Source: Blattamonas nauphoetae
Taxonomy: Eukaryota > Preaxostyla > Oxymonadida
DNA: 64,000 bases
Assembly: GCA_033064195.1 (NCBI GenBank)
Contig: JARBJD010000054.1
Coordinates: forward strand, 124,001 to 188,000
Reading direction: 5' to 3'
A program made the position numbers and the translations under genes. The notes under the pieces were generated by a model, which was not told the DNA's origin, did not search any database, and worked only from the letters and a program-made list of their open reading frames with translations. Positions 11,191 to 21,524 of the stretch are shown in pieces (the first letter of the stretch is position 1; each line of letters starts with the position of its first letter).

Positions 11191-12591
11191 ATGAGTCATT
11201 CCGATACACACCAACAACAATTGTGCGACACTGAATTTTCCATTCAACAATGGAAAACGCGAAAAATGATCCAAATGCTGTCTGAAGCAAAGGGTGATGG
11301 AACCAGCATGATTTCTCTCATCATCCCACCGAAATCGCAAATCTCTCACTTCCAAACACTTCTCAGGGAAGAATATGGAACCGCTGCAAGCATCAAATCT
11401 CGAGTAAATCGGCAGAGTGTGCAAGATGCGATTGTCTCAACTCAACAGCGGCTGAAGGACTACGATCGCTGCCCACCAAATGGCCTGTGCATCTACTGCG
11501 GTACAATTGAAACAGAACGAGGCACGAAACGGATTGCAATTGATTTCGAGCCATTCAAACCGATCAGTGCGAAGCTGTATCATTGCGACAGCAAGTTTGA
11601 CACAGAGCCTTTGCAATGCCTGCTGGAATGTGATGATAAGTTTGGATTTATCATCATGAACGGAAATGGAGTTCTTTTCGGGACACTTCAAGGCAACACG
11701 CGCACAGTCCTCACGCGATTCCGAGTGGACCTTCCCAGGAAGCACTGTCGAGGAGGCCAGTCGTCAGTGCGTTTTTCGAAGATTCGAGAAGAGAAGCGGC
11801 ACAACTACCTTCGCCGTGTGACGGAAGTTGCTGTCCAATGCTTCATCACGAACGACAAAGTCAACGTTGCTGGGCTGATCCTCGGCGGCTCGGCTGAGTT
11901 CAAAACTGAGCTCAGCCAGAGCAGCATGTTCGATCCCCGCCTGTCGTCGCGGGTACTGAGGATTGTGGATGTGTCGTATGGAGGAGTGAACGGGTTCAAC
12001 CAGGCCATCGACCTCTCCGCCGACACGCTCGGAAACGTGAAGTTTGTGAAAGAGAAGCAGCTGCTCCAAGACTACTTTGCAGAAATCGGGCAGGACACGG
12101 GAAAGTACGTCTTCGGAGTGGCAGACACCATCCGCGTGTTGGAGATGGGAGCGGGGGCCGTGAGCGACCTGATTGTCTGGGAAGACCTGCCTGTCAAGCG
12201 CTACGAACTGAGGCACCCCGCAACTGGCGAGAAGGTGGTCAAGCACCTGACAGTGCAGCAGGAGCGCGACCCAACGAACTTTGTGATGGACGGAGTGGAG
12301 CTGGCAGTTGAAGACAGCGAGCCGCTCTCCGACTGGCTGGTGCTGAACCACACGCACTTCGGATGCACCCTCCACACCGTCACAGATCGCTCGCAGGAGG
12401 GCTCGCAGTTCTGCCGCGGATTTGGCGGGATTGGCGGGCTTCTGCGCTTCAACGTCGACGTTGGTCGTCTGAACGAGCAGCTTGGGGTGTGCGAGGAAGA
12501 CGAGGACGAGTCCTCTTTCCTCAGCAGCGGCGAGTATTTCGTTGAGAGTGAGGACGAAGATGCCTTTGATGCCGAGAGCATGTACTTCTAA
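11191..12591 (+). CDS. Eukaryotic release factor 1, eRF1 (466 aa)
   Basis: Recognises stop codons in the ribosomal A site and triggers release. The N-domain holds [11 protein letters not shown] at residues 64-74, where the family norm is TASNIKSRVNR, followed by the YxCxxxF motif (YHCDSKF). The M-domain carries RGGQSS, whose GGQ drives peptidyl-tRNA hydrolysis. The C-domain ends with GGIGG and an acidic Glu/Asp/Ser tail. Length is slightly above the usual about 437 aa. ATG 11191 gives the expected N-terminus. Codon usage is GC-rich, as expected of a highly expressed gene. It is the functional copy of the pair, lying outward-facing at the end of the palindrome. Confidence 0.95.
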   Translation: MSHSDTHQQQLCDTEFSIQQWKTRKMIQMLSEAKGDGTSMISLIIPPKSQISHFQTLLREEYGTAASIKSRVNRQSVQDAIVSTQQRLKDYDRCPPNGLCIYCGTIETERGTKRIAIDFEPFKPISAKLYHCDSKFDTEPLQCLLECDDKFGFIIMNGNGVLFGTLQGNTRTVLTRFRVDLPRKHCRGGQSSVRFSKIREEKRHNYLRRVTEVAVQCFITNDKVNVAGLILGGSAEFKTELSQSSMFDPRLSSRVLRIVDVSYGGVNGFNQAIDLSADTLGNVKFVKEKQLLQDYFAEIGQDTGKYVFGVADTIRVLEMGAGAVSDLIVWEDLPVKRYELRHPATGEKVVKHLTVQQERDPTNFVMDGVELAVEDSEPLSDWLVLNHTHFGCTLHTVTDRSQEGSQFCRGFGGIGGLLRFNVDVGRLNEQLGVCEEDEDESSFLSSGEYFVESEDEDAFDAESMYF

Positions 12592-12959
12592 GACGGGCGG
12601 GCGGGTCTCGCACTCGCCTCGTCCTGAAGGAGTGTTTGGTTCTCTTTTCGGGCAACTTTGATCACTGTTTTTGCCTGTTTTCTGAAACGAGAGATGTAAT
12701 TCGAATAATCACTGCAGGAAGTCACGTGATGAACCAAGGCAGACAGAATCACAAAAGATTCCAACAAAAAAGTTGTGAGTCGATCTTCATTGTTCACCAT
12801 GATTCCATCTTTTGATCAGGTTTTATCTGTCATGATTCATCATCCTCCCATGATCTCCTTTTCTTTCCTCTCCTTTTGATATCCCATCTCTTTAGCAAGA
12901 CTTCTCATTCGATTCACCAAGTTCGACTGTCTGTTTCCTTTTCATTCACGATGTCATGA
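12592..12959. other. Intergenic, nothing recognised
   Basis: AT-rich spacer after eRF1. No open frame with family resemblance, tRNA or clear repeat is visible. Confidence 0.5.
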
Positions 12960-13758
12960 AATCTTATTGTTACTTCACAATCACCACTGTCGATTGAATC
13001 GGTGTTGGAGGAACTGAGAAGATCAGGATCAAATGCATCCAAGATTGTGAACACGCCGAACTGGAATGAGATTCCGCTTCCAATTCGGGATTGGGATGGA
13101 AAAGATGAAGCAACAATGTGCAGACTGTTGGATGAGATGTCCCGAATTCTGACAATACTTTCAGATTCAGACCTCCCTCTGACCAACAAGCGACATCTCC
13201 TCTCAACACTCTCCACATCATCTCAAACGCCAGATCAATCCAAAAAGGTTCACACACGTGTTCGAAAATGCATTACTCTTCTGGAATCGGTGCAGGATGG
13301 GCCCTTAATGGTTGTAACAACAGCCGAAGTTGATCAGATGAAACAAAAGTTGGAAGAAGCGAGAAAAGAGAAAGTGAAGATTGAGAGGGAGAACATTCAA
13401 CTGATGCAGATTGTAGAGGAACTGAAACAGCAACTGGCTGATGTTCCGATTTGGGTTGGAACCGAATCACTCCAAACACTCGACAGAACCGCTCACAGAC
13501 TCACTCCAACCACTCTCACCCAAATTGTGAGGGCAGTGATGCGCACTGATTGGAGAACCGCGTTCACTCATCCGATTGACGAGGGAGAGTGGGAACTCAA
13601 AATCAGAGCAAGTGATAATACATTCTGGGCGGTGAGTGTGTTCTTGTCTCTTCTCATCTTTTCAGTGCTTGGCTTCCTCAGACGCCCACTTCCTGAAAAT
13701 GCCACACAAAAGCATTACAGTTTTATCGGCACTGAGCAGCACAAGTGTTGTGATTTGA
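12960..13758 (+). pseudogene. Decayed coiled-coil/SPRY family gene lacking SPRY domain
   Basis: This aligns with the intact gene at 17471-19309. It shares IESVLE, PLTNKRHLLS and a Lys/Glu coiled coil around residues 105-145. The matching upstream region has an in-frame TGA and no usable ATG or consensus acceptor, so the 5' end looks lost. A 34-nt GT-AG intron (13632-13665) sits near where the intact gene has its SPRY intron, but the sequence after it does not resemble SPRY. It is best read as a truncated relic. It is useful as a comparator because it lacks the long inverted-repeat intron of the intact gene. Confidence 0.55.
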
Positions 13759-13894
13759 TAATGAGAGCTGAATGGTTTTGGAGAATATTTTCTATGGTCT
13801 GATCAGTTTCTCGACAGTTCGGAGGCAAGACACTCATCACTATTCCACTTGACTCAATTATTTATCAGATACAAACAATTCTGAGATATCACAC

Positions 13895-14266
13895 ATGCTG
13901 AGAGAATCAAACACACCGAAAAAACAAAGGAGACAAAAGTCACCCTGTATCGAGAAAGACAAAACGACAATGGATTCAACAGATCCAAATGATCTTAAAA
14001 TTCCTATTAGGTTTCATGCAAGCAAACATTTGTGGGTTATCAAAATGCAAAGGCAGGCGTCAATTCACGATTTGGAAAAGACTGTTTTCTCGACAATCGA
14101 ACAATTCAATTCACAACAACTCCTTCCAATCATTCTCGACACTCTTGATGACAAGTTTCCGCATGACTCTGAGTCCAACATTGTGCTTCCCGATGGTGAG
14201 TCTCACACTGATGTCCAAACAATCGATCCAGCTCTTCTTCCACAATTGCATCCTTTTGTCCCATAA
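13895..14266 (+). CDS. Small ORF just upstream of the REase-like gene
   Basis: A 124-codon frame with a basic Lys/Gln-rich start and no recognised domain. It lies in the same frame as, and only 45 bp before, the long gene at 14312, so it may be that gene's N-terminal exon or a separate small gene. A GTGAGT donor-like site lies at 14196, but I could not fix a convincing acceptor. Confidence 0.35.
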   Translation: MLRESNTPKKQRRQKSPCIEKDKTTMDSTDPNDLKIPIRFHASKHLWVIKMQRQASIHDLEKTVFSTIEQFNSQQLLPIILDTLDDKFPHDSESNIVLPDGESHTDVQTIDPALLPQLHPFVP

Positions 14267-14311
14267 TATGGTGGATGCCATGACGTTTATCGACCATGTG
14301 CGGAGAATTGC

Positions 14312-16201
14312 ATGATTATGTTCTCGAAGGATCTGGTTTCTTCTCAATCCACAATTCTGAAAGAACCATCTCGAAGACAGTCACAATGGGCGAATTTGAT
14401 GTCTGGGAAAGGAAGTCACAATAGAAAGAACATGCCCCTTTCAGAATTGGTGGAACTCTTGCCGAGATATGAAAACGGAAGCCTTCATCCTCTCACTGAG
14501 ATTTACACCCCTTTCAAGCAGTCTTTGCAACACTTTCCCTGTCACCAAGTGATCAAAAATCTTAGCGATATTACTACTTACATACTCCAGCTACAAATGA
14601 TCCACAATGAGATCACAAAAACCTTCAATCCGTCGTTCATGGAGAACGAGTCTGCCCAGCAAATGGCAGAGAATGCCAGAGTGAATTGGAGGATGTTGGA
14701 AAAGGAAATGGTCAATCGCTTGATGTCTTCAATCAGGGCACATCCGCTCATTCCGCGACTCCTTCCTCCGTCCATTCGGATTGTGGGGAGGATTGAGGAA
14801 ACTGAGCCGTGGACCAGAAAGTGCTCGCTTGCCACAATCGCCCTTCTGCCTCCAGAAGTCAGATATCTTGTTCTGGCTCTCCCCGAGACAAGAATGGTTG
14901 AGTACACAGCCTGCTTCGAGCGGAAAAATGGAATTGTGACAAACACGTTTCTCATCTCTTCACGAGGTGAGCGATGGAACCCGACGTGTGAGAACCACAA
15001 CCAATTTGTATGGCTTAGCGTCATCGACATGTTCGGTCTGATCCCGCGACGACTCTCGGAAGACATTGAGGAGACAATCAAAAGACTCGCCAAGGATCTC
15101 ACCCCAAAAGATGGGGACACCGCAGCTGGTCCCGATATTTCGTCAAGCTCGCTGATCTCGATGGGATGGGATCGACCAATCAGCTTTCTGGGACAAGTTA
15201 TGATGGCCAAACAGTACTTCAACGCTCTGAACGAGACTCTGAGACATAGTCATTTCATCGACACCTACCGATATCTCGAACGGACTCTCCAACAACGATT
15301 CTTTAAATTCATGGGCCAGCGCAGGCAAGAAGTATTGGTGTATCCAGCGAAAGGATCGAGAACGAAGTTTGATAAACTGAAATGGAAGTTCGAGTTCGAA
15401 CCTGGTGGCACCACCACAAAATATGCGGTTTGGCAAAACAATTTCTCTCTCGATGTTCTCTGTATCGACGAGCACTCGAGGGATGGAGATAAGGTCAGTG
15501 GACAACAAACGACTGGGATTGATGCGTTTGTGTGGACGAAGGATGCGTGTGGTGTTGATGTGCTGGTTGGATTCCAAGTCTCGTCGGGGGAGTGGGATGA
15601 AGTGGACATGGATTATTACAACACAATCTTCACAAATCTGCGATCATTCCTTCGAAGTCAATATAAACGCTCGAAATGGCCAAATTCAGATGGATCTTGG
15701 ACACCTCCAGTGAAGCGATGGTTCATGTTTATTGTTCCACTCGAGTGTCAAGAGAGATGTACACACCGAACAGATGTGGAGCTGGATTATGTTGGAGTGA
15801 TGGACACACTCGACGTCACCATCCTCCCACTCAATGTACATGCTGAAGAACGAAAGAGAGTGAAAGAGATCATCAGAAGGGCAGCGAAGATGGAAGAGGA
15901 CGAAAAGAGGAGAGAGTCTGAACGTGTCCACAGAGAGAGGGATGAAGAGACAGGGATGCTCGTCGGCGATGAAGAGGATAGAACACCCTTGGACGATGAG
16001 GAAGAATCGTTGGAGAAGGACGAAGTGTCTGGCATGCTCGTCGACGAAGCAGGGACAACACGTTTGGATGAAGAAAACGTGATTGTTGAAACAAATAAGA
16101 CAACGCGTGTGATCGGAAAACAGAAGCGAATACGACCTTCATGTGAAGGAGAGGAGGAGAAGAGAAAAGGGAAGAGCAAGAAGACACGCAAGTTGAATTG
16201 A
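14312..16201 (+). CDS. Large protein resembling Crinkler/RHS-type REase-fold proteins
   Basis: The 629-codon frame looks whole. Residues 385-425 read TGIDAFVW, a short gap, then VLVGFQVSSG: a hydrophobic strand with Asp, followed by a strand ending in Gln-x-Ser. That pattern resembles the D...(E/Q)xK/S core of PD-(D/E)xK restriction-endonuclease-like domains in Crinkler and RHS proteins. Upstream lies a mostly helical region, and the last 100 residues are a very charged Glu/Arg/Lys tail with basic stretches that could be nuclear targeting. No P-loop GKS motif is evident, so an NTPase module is missing or unrecognised. The family match is recall from motif shape, not a search. Confidence 0.45.
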   Translation: MIMFSKDLVSSQSTILKEPSRRQSQWANLMSGKGSHNRKNMPLSELVELLPRYENGSLHPLTEIYTPFKQSLQHFPCHQVIKNLSDITTYILQLQMIHNEITKTFNPSFMENESAQQMAENARVNWRMLEKEMVNRLMSSIRAHPLIPRLLPPSIRIVGRIEETEPWTRKCSLATIALLPPEVRYLVLALPETRMVEYTACFERKNGIVTNTFLISSRGERWNPTCENHNQFVWLSVIDMFGLIPRRLSEDIEETIKRLAKDLTPKDGDTAAGPDISSSSLISMGWDRPISFLGQVMMAKQYFNALNETLRHSHFIDTYRYLERTLQQRFFKFMGQRRQEVLVYPAKGSRTKFDKLKWKFEFEPGGTTTKYAVWQNNFSLDVLCIDEHSRDGDKVSGQQTTGIDAFVWTKDACGVDVLVGFQVSSGEWDEVDMDYYNTIFTNLRSFLRSQYKRSKWPNSDGSWTPPVKRWFMFIVPLECQERCTHRTDVELDYVGVMDTLDVTILPLNVHAEERKRVKEIIRRAAKMEEDEKRRESERVHRERDEETGMLVGDEEDRTPLDDEEESLEKDEVSGMLVDEAGTTRLDEENVIVETNKTTRVIGKQKRIRPSCEGEEEKRKGKSKKTRKLN

Positions 16202-16485
16202 ATATTCTCAGATCGCGAAGTGGTCAATCATCGATCCATCATGACTGATTTCACTCTCTCACTTCATTGATTTCTCATCATTACACACCACACTCTTCTT
16301 TCTATCCGTTTGTTTTCAAATTGTGATAGAATTGTCAATCTATTCTTATTTGTGGAGTTTAGGATTCGTATGATCTATGGGTGGATCTAATCACCAGAAA
16401 ACAAGAAACCCACTGAAAACAATGTTGACATCCTCATCAACAACCGCTCCCTGCACAGATCTTTCCCCAGCGATAATGCGGACAA

Positions 16486-16851
16486 ATGCTGATTTCCCAG
16501 ACTCTTTACGAAAAACTGACAGAAGAGAACAAGAGACTTCATGAGCGAATTCTTGAATTGGAACAGGAACGCTTGAACCTGAAGGTTGAATTGGACACAG
16601 TGTCCCAAAAAACTGCTCGCACTGAACAGACCAAACAAACTCGAAGAAATGCGTTTCTCCGCTTCGACGGTTCTACCAGATTATCTCATAGCGAACAGCC
16701 ATTTGTTTTTCTTTCCATTGACGATTTATTGGAAGAGAATCCGCACGATCAAGCTGTTCAGGAGAAAGCAAACATTATAATCGACAAGAGCCACATGTAT
16801 ATACCCCGTTCGGGCATGGGTTCGGATTGTAGGGATATGTTCGGTTTGTAG
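16486..16851 (+). CDS. Short coiled-coil ORF, hypothetical
   Basis: ATG-initiated frame of 121 codons. Residues 5-45 form a Glu/Lys/Leu heptad-like coiled coil (LYEKLTEENKRL), followed by a patch with DDLLEENP. No known domain. It is immediately followed by a separate ARM-like tail in another frame, so it may be the 5' part of a degraded gene. Confidence 0.35.
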   Translation: MLISQTLYEKLTEENKRLHERILELEQERLNLKVELDTVSQKTARTEQTKQTRRNAFLRFDGSTRLSHSEQPFVFLSIDDLLEENPHDQAVQEKANIIIDKSHMYIPRSGMGSDCRDMFGL

Positions 16852-16884
16852 GGCAAAGGTACGACCTGGATCGAGAAGACTCTC

Positions 16885-17292
16885 TTGCGAGCAGGTCACT
16901 TCACTCGATTGTTTCCTGTCGTTCCTCCCCTCTCTTCCGATCCAGCCAAACCACTCTTCTATCCAGACCTCCTCTCTCTTCTTTCGAATGCTCTCTCTCC
17001 GAAGTCACCAGACCTCACTTTTCAGAATGTGATTCTTCCGTTCTCGCCGTATCTCCTTCCCGTCTACAAACGCCTTCCATACCTTCGATCATCTCACACT
17101 CTTTTGAAGCTGCTCGAAAGACTTCTTGTGATGGAGTGGATGTCGTCGGAAGGGTTGGAGGATGTGTTTGAGGTGCTCTTCTTTTTCTCGAAATGCGAAC
17201 CGTATGAGAGATACTTCCACAAAAAAGGAGTCTACGCAGCCAAACGCATCTGCATGCTTCTTGGCTGGAATTTCCTGAAGCCGTCGTCCTGA
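16885..17292 (+). pseudogene. C-terminal fragment of an ARM-like family gene
   Basis: The end of this frame, with SSEGLEDVFEVL and YAAKRICMLLGWNF, matches the tail of the ARM genes in the palindrome (EGIEDVIE then VAKSI.W). There is no ATG at its beginning and the N-terminal FLNWN region is missing, so it is a remnant. A perfect 12-bp hairpin lies 24 bp beyond its stop. Confidence 0.5.
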
Positions 17293-17315
17293 TGGATTGT
17301 CTTGTGGATGCAATT

Positions 17316-17340
17316 GGTCTCTCCTGATTCAGGAGAGACC
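17316..17340. repeat. Perfect short hairpin
   Basis: Two exact 12-base inverted arms (GGTCTCTCCTGA and its complement) with a single-base centre. It lies just downstream of the ARM-like tail. It could form a cruciform or a 3'-end RNA hairpin. Confidence 0.7.
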
Positions 17341-17470
17341 CATCACTCGCCCCATTTATGTCAATCACTTTGTTCGTTTTTCCAATCAGATCGTGAAAGT
17401 TGATTAGTGGATTGAGTCTCAGAAGTGACAATATTGAATGATTGGATTTGACGGTTGATACCAATTTGTT

Positions 17471-19309
17471 ATGGCAGGATCGAGTCAACTCGAAATGTTT
17501 GCGGAACCTCTACAGGTGTGACTCCCTCTATATCATCAATATTCATTCTTTACTACATTTTTCGTCTCTTTCATTCCTGGATGGATTCAGCATTTCTCAA
17601 CAATCGACGAAAAAGATGAGATGGTTTGTGTCGTCTTTTTCATCTCTTCTGCATCGTTCTCACGTTCTCTCTCTCGCCTCATTATCTCAGAATCAACCAC
17701 CAATCGAGTCTGTCTTGGAATGGTTGAGTGATTCGTCTGTCCATCCAAGAAACAAACAGTCATTCCGGCTTCCGGTATTTGGTTCTCATTTTTTTCAAAG
17801 AAAGGGTTGATCTCAATTTGTCCGCGAATTTTAGAAAAATAAACAATTAGAGCAGTGAGTGACATTGATATGATCACACGAGATGGTTGTTTGTTCCTCA
17901 ATTTCAATTTCTTCCTGCTGAAGACGGTGTGGAGACTGGTCAACCGGACTCAAGTTGAAATTATGGATTGAACTCAATCTGAACTCATTAACGATTGCTT
18001 TATTTTCATTTTAGCATCACTTGTTCAATAATTACTGGCCTTTCCTGCTGTTTGATTGAAGAATGATAAATAGAAATGGAATTGAAAGCTCGTTCTCATT
18101 GATCACCCCTTTCTTGTTTTTTTTAAGAACCAAATACAGGAAGCCGGAATGACTGAAGTCCACTCTTTCCAATGGTTCCACATCCCGACTCTCCTCAGAA
18201 CCCACCTCCAAACACAACAGCAAGAACAAAATAATGATCACTTCTCACAGCTCCTTCAAAGAATCACCACAGTCCTCGACGAATGCTTTGATTCTCACAC
18301 TCCCATCCCAAACAAGCGACTTCTCCACTCTTCCCTCTCCAAACTCTCCCAATCTCCTTCTCTCCCTCCAGCTGTGCAGAGAGATGTGGAAAAATCCTTC
18401 GCATCTTTGAAAATTGTGGAAGAAGGCCCAATCGCTGTTGTTGAGACGTCCCAGCTCGATTTGATTGTGTCGAAGGAGCAAACAATCGCTGAACAGAAAC
18501 AACAGCTTGCGAATCAAGCTCAGCTGGAGCGAGAGGTGGCAAAGTTGCGAGCTGACAAAGAATCGTTTATGTCTGTTGTTAGCTCTCTCCAGAAAGAGAA
18601 GGAACAAATCCAGAAAGAAAAGGAGGAGCTGCGAAGTGACTTGACGAACAAGACACAGAAGCTGGAAGAGAATGAACGGGTGATTGCTGAGCTGAAACAG
18701 AGCAACGAACAGATGAAAATTGATGTGGCCAGAAAAGAACAGTTCTTCGTCTCGTCCGACATCATCGTCGCGTTCAGTCCTGACTACTTCCAAGTGAATG
18801 TGTCGACAGTCACACGAATCCATTCTTCTGGTTGGGTCGGTTGCTTCACAAAGCCAGTCTCGAAAGGCATTCACCGCCTGTCGATCAAAACCAAATTTCT
18901 CAGTGTTAGTTTGTCAATTATTCATCCGTCCTTTTATTTCATCATTGCAGTGATTGGAGTGTGTGGACCGGCAGAGTATCCAAAATACTTGACCAGTGGT
19001 ACATATCAATCTCCACAAGCAGCGATGATGGAGAACAACGGTTGGCTTTACTCGGCTGGAAAAAATCTCGCTCCGAACACCATTCCTCGAGAAGGGCAGG
19101 AGTGGTCAGTTGAGGCTAATTTGGAGAAGAGGACACTCCACTTCTTCATCAATGGTGTCCAACAGCCACACCACTTCATCAACATTCCTGTCCCTCTCGT
19201 CTTCGCCATCGATGTCTACGACAAAGATGCATGGATTGAGATCACGTATTGGGGGGAGGAGAAGCAATCACATGTGACATATCAAGGGACTGGACACAAT
19301 TTAGGATGA
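17471..19309 (+). CDS. Coiled-coil/SPRY protein, five exons (427 aa)
   Basis: Proposed exons: 17471-17515, 17591-17623, 17691-17774, 18140-18902, 18951-19309; all junctions are GT-AG and keep frame. The protein has a short N-terminus (MAGSSQLEMF), a conserved IESVLEWL helix, an NKRLLHSSL block, a long Gln/Glu/Lys coiled coil (about residues 155-235), then a SPRY/B30.2-like domain. That domain contains GVCGPAEYPKYL, GWLYSAG, ANLEKRTLHFFINGV and PLVFAID. SPRY domains bind peptides, so an adaptor role is inferred. Intron 3 (365 nt) has long inverted repeats that extend into both exons. Related SPRY remnants lie at 36.2 kb and at 40.1/47.7 kb. Exon boundaries are mine and untested. Confidence 0.75.
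17757..18155. mobile_element. MITE-like element acting as an intron (introner-like)
   Basis: The ends 17757-17812 and 18101-18155 are inverted repeats of about 55 bp, roughly 80-85% identical, with CAGTCATTCCGGCTTCC perfect at the tips. Splice sites fall inside them: GTATTTGG begins the intron at 17775 and CAAATACAG ends it at 18139. The leftover repeat bases are translated in frame as QSFRLP and EAGMT. The paralogue at 12960-13758 lacks both this intron and these residues. No target-site duplication is clear. The total is 399 bp with no open frame of its own. Confidence 0.6.
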
Positions 19310-19535
19310 GTCATTCTGACTTCTTTTGTTTGTTCTTCAATCATGCCACCATGATTATTCTCCATTCTGAAACAGAAGTGTGTCCAACACGGAATGAGGA
19401 AAAGAGTATGCATCGAATAACATTGAGAATTGAATTTGAAACATATCTTAAGGGAGAGGGAGTGTAGAATAAACACGAGAACATGACATGACAAAATTGA
19501 TATCGATCGGCCCATATCCATGAACTTTTCAGTCC

Positions 19536-20886
19536 ATGCGAATTGCCCAAGAACATATCACTCTTGATTCTCCTGGTATGCCTTATATTATCTGTTTATA
19601 CTCTTTCAGTTATCTATGGCTCTGGCACAGCTCCCTTGATCGCCCTGTTTTGTGCATTCACGATTCTTCTCGCAATCCCAACTTATCATGTCATTAGAAC
19701 ACTCAAATTAAAACCATTTAAGAAGCATCGCCTCAAATTCACGTTCCTCTTGATGATGTCGCTCTACCTATTCACAAGATCGCTCCTCCTGGTTGTTCCC
19801 TTCGCCTGGGAGAAGTTCTCCTTTTACTTCATTTCTGATCAACTCCCGAAATACTTCCTCTTCGTTGCTTGGGCTCTGATTGCTATTTGGATCGGTAATT
19901 CCATCCTTGCGCCGTACGGTTCAAACCGAAAGTGCAACTTCATGGTTATCATGTTTTTGTTTGCCCTGCTGATTACGTTTGTAGCAGCGGTGATTCTGTG
20001 CATCGTCCGTTCGGTATTGTCCTTCATTATTGTTATTATTGCTCATTTTCACCATAACAGATTATTCATCTTTCGTCGTTCAATCCTCTCTCACTCTTCC
20101 CTCTCCTCTCATCCTCTCCTCTCAGGTTATTGTCACAGAGCATGAAGACCACACACACAATGCGCTCCTTGGAATTCCAAACGCTGTTGCCTTCTTCTCA
20201 GTGACCGTCTCGATGGTCCTAATTGGGAGTCGCCTCTGCCAGATTATGCATCGTGTGATGATCCGAAATGATTTCAAGGTTCGGGTGAATGTCCTGATTG
20301 TGTTTGTGTTTATGATGGCCGCGATCTTTCTGGTCCGACTCATCCACGTGATTCTGAACATATTCAAAAAGAACCCGCTCGCAAATTGGGCTGGGAAGCT
20401 AGGGACGGAAGCAGTGAAGACAGGAAACTAGTTTGAGCCTTATATTCCTTAATCATGGCTTGATCGCTCTTCTCGCATTTTCTCAGCATTCGGTTCAACT
20501 GGTACATTTTCTGCTTCTATATGTTGATGGAAGTATTCCCGTCGTTCCTTCTAATCATAACCTACCATCTTCTGTCGTTCCACTCGCGGAAAACGAAGAA
20601 AGAGAAGAAACACACGAAAAAGCTAAAAGAGCCCCAAACAATCTACAAAAGCGAGAGTTCAAACCTTCTTTGGAAAGAGCACAAAGATGGCACGATTCGG
20701 GTGGCGATCGACAACCCTATTTACGGCTTCTCGTCGTCGGAAGAGTTTGTGGGGCAGAGCGGGACAGGCATGAAGGGGAAGGGTGGCCGAGACGCGAAAG
20801 AGGAAGGCGAGCCCGTCGAAACAAGCAGGTCGCCGCTGGAGAACAAGCTGCCGATTAATGAGTCGAATGATGATGAAACAAAATGA
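19536..20886 (+). CDS. Seven-transmembrane protein, four exons (382 aa)
   Basis: Exons 19536-19575, 19610-20013, 20126-20430 and 20487-20886 join in frame through GT-AG introns of 34, 112 and 56 nt; without splicing, the frame breaks at each. Seven hydrophobic helices follow a short N-terminus: TM1 about 23-45, TM2 65-87, TM3 104-128, TM4 132-158, TM5 170-195, TM6 205-228 and TM7 247-275 with ME.FPSFLLII. A basic then Ser/Glu-rich cytoplasmic tail of about 100 residues ends the protein. The TM3 pattern (LPKYFLFVAWALIAIW) recalls the TOM1/THH1 and GPR137 7-TM family, but this is weak; a plain 7-TM label is safer. Confidence 0.7.
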
Positions 20887-21524
20887 AAGATTCAGAGCTC
20901 AACACACTCACACTCCCATTTTTCTTTTCGTTGAGCGAGTTTCTCTGTTCTGTTCCTTCGGCATTCCTCCACCCGTCATCCCCTTCCGTTCTCTTGATTC
21001 CTCCAACCCTTTCGTTCCATCAATGACACCCAATTCTCATTCTGCAATCACAACACGCATTGTTCGCTGACGGAGCGAGTGGATGGCCACGATCACGCTT
21101 CATGACAGGTTCGTCTGCCTCGCCTCTTCACACAGGATAGACCAAGTACCCGGTTGGCCAGAATCTGCTGTCGTCTCTTTAGAACAGCTGGACCGTTCTT
21201 CTGCCATCTCTGATACCTGCCATTAAATGCAAAATGAGCTGTTTCGTCATTTCATCTGATTTATTGAAGTCAAGACAATCTGTAAAGACCAGAGAAAGTG
21301 AAGAAGACAGGGCGAATTGTATCATTTGTTCCATGACTGTTTAAACTCCTATGTAGTCCGAAACACGTCAGAATAAGCCTGATTCTGATCAAAGGATCAT
21401 TTTTTCATCCATCGCTTCTCTTCATCCTACGTCGGATACAAACAGAATATCATCCTCTTCTGGAGTGATTTGTTCCATCGTCCATTTTTCTGACTATACG
21501 ATCAGTTTTTAATTGCCAAACTCG
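20887..21524. other. Intergenic, nothing recognised
   Basis: This lies between the 7-TM gene and the beta-helix gene. It is mixed-composition DNA with only short frames, and I see no repeat or RNA gene. It should hold the promoter of the beta-helix gene. Confidence 0.5.

Larger units (their letters stand above)
1..12371. repeat. Giant imperfect palindrome (arms 1-5736 and 6157-12371)
   Basis: The left arm reappears reverse-complemented in the right arm. Position 1 pairs with 12371 (eRF1), 3359 with 8727 (inner ARM gene) and 5566 with 6325 (truncated gene). The coordinate sum falls from 12372 to 12086 to 11891, so the arms have collected indels. The left arm continues beyond the window edge. 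The arms are not uniformly identical: eRF1 and 2941-3839 are almost identical between arms, whereas the 3' halves of the inner ARM genes differ at many residues. The single-copy spacer is about 420 bp. An inverted segmental duplication with later block exchange fits best. Confidence 0.93.

Noticed and set aside
1-12371. Palindrome as a simple hairpin assembly artefact
   Set aside because: The arms differ by indels, a frameshift, a nonsense codon and long diverged blocks; an artefact would give near-identical arms. Long-read proof is still lacking.
15787-16227. Minus-strand Ser-rich frames opposite the charged tail of the REase-like gene
   Set aside because: Low-complexity antisense of Glu/Arg-rich coding sequence; no independent support.
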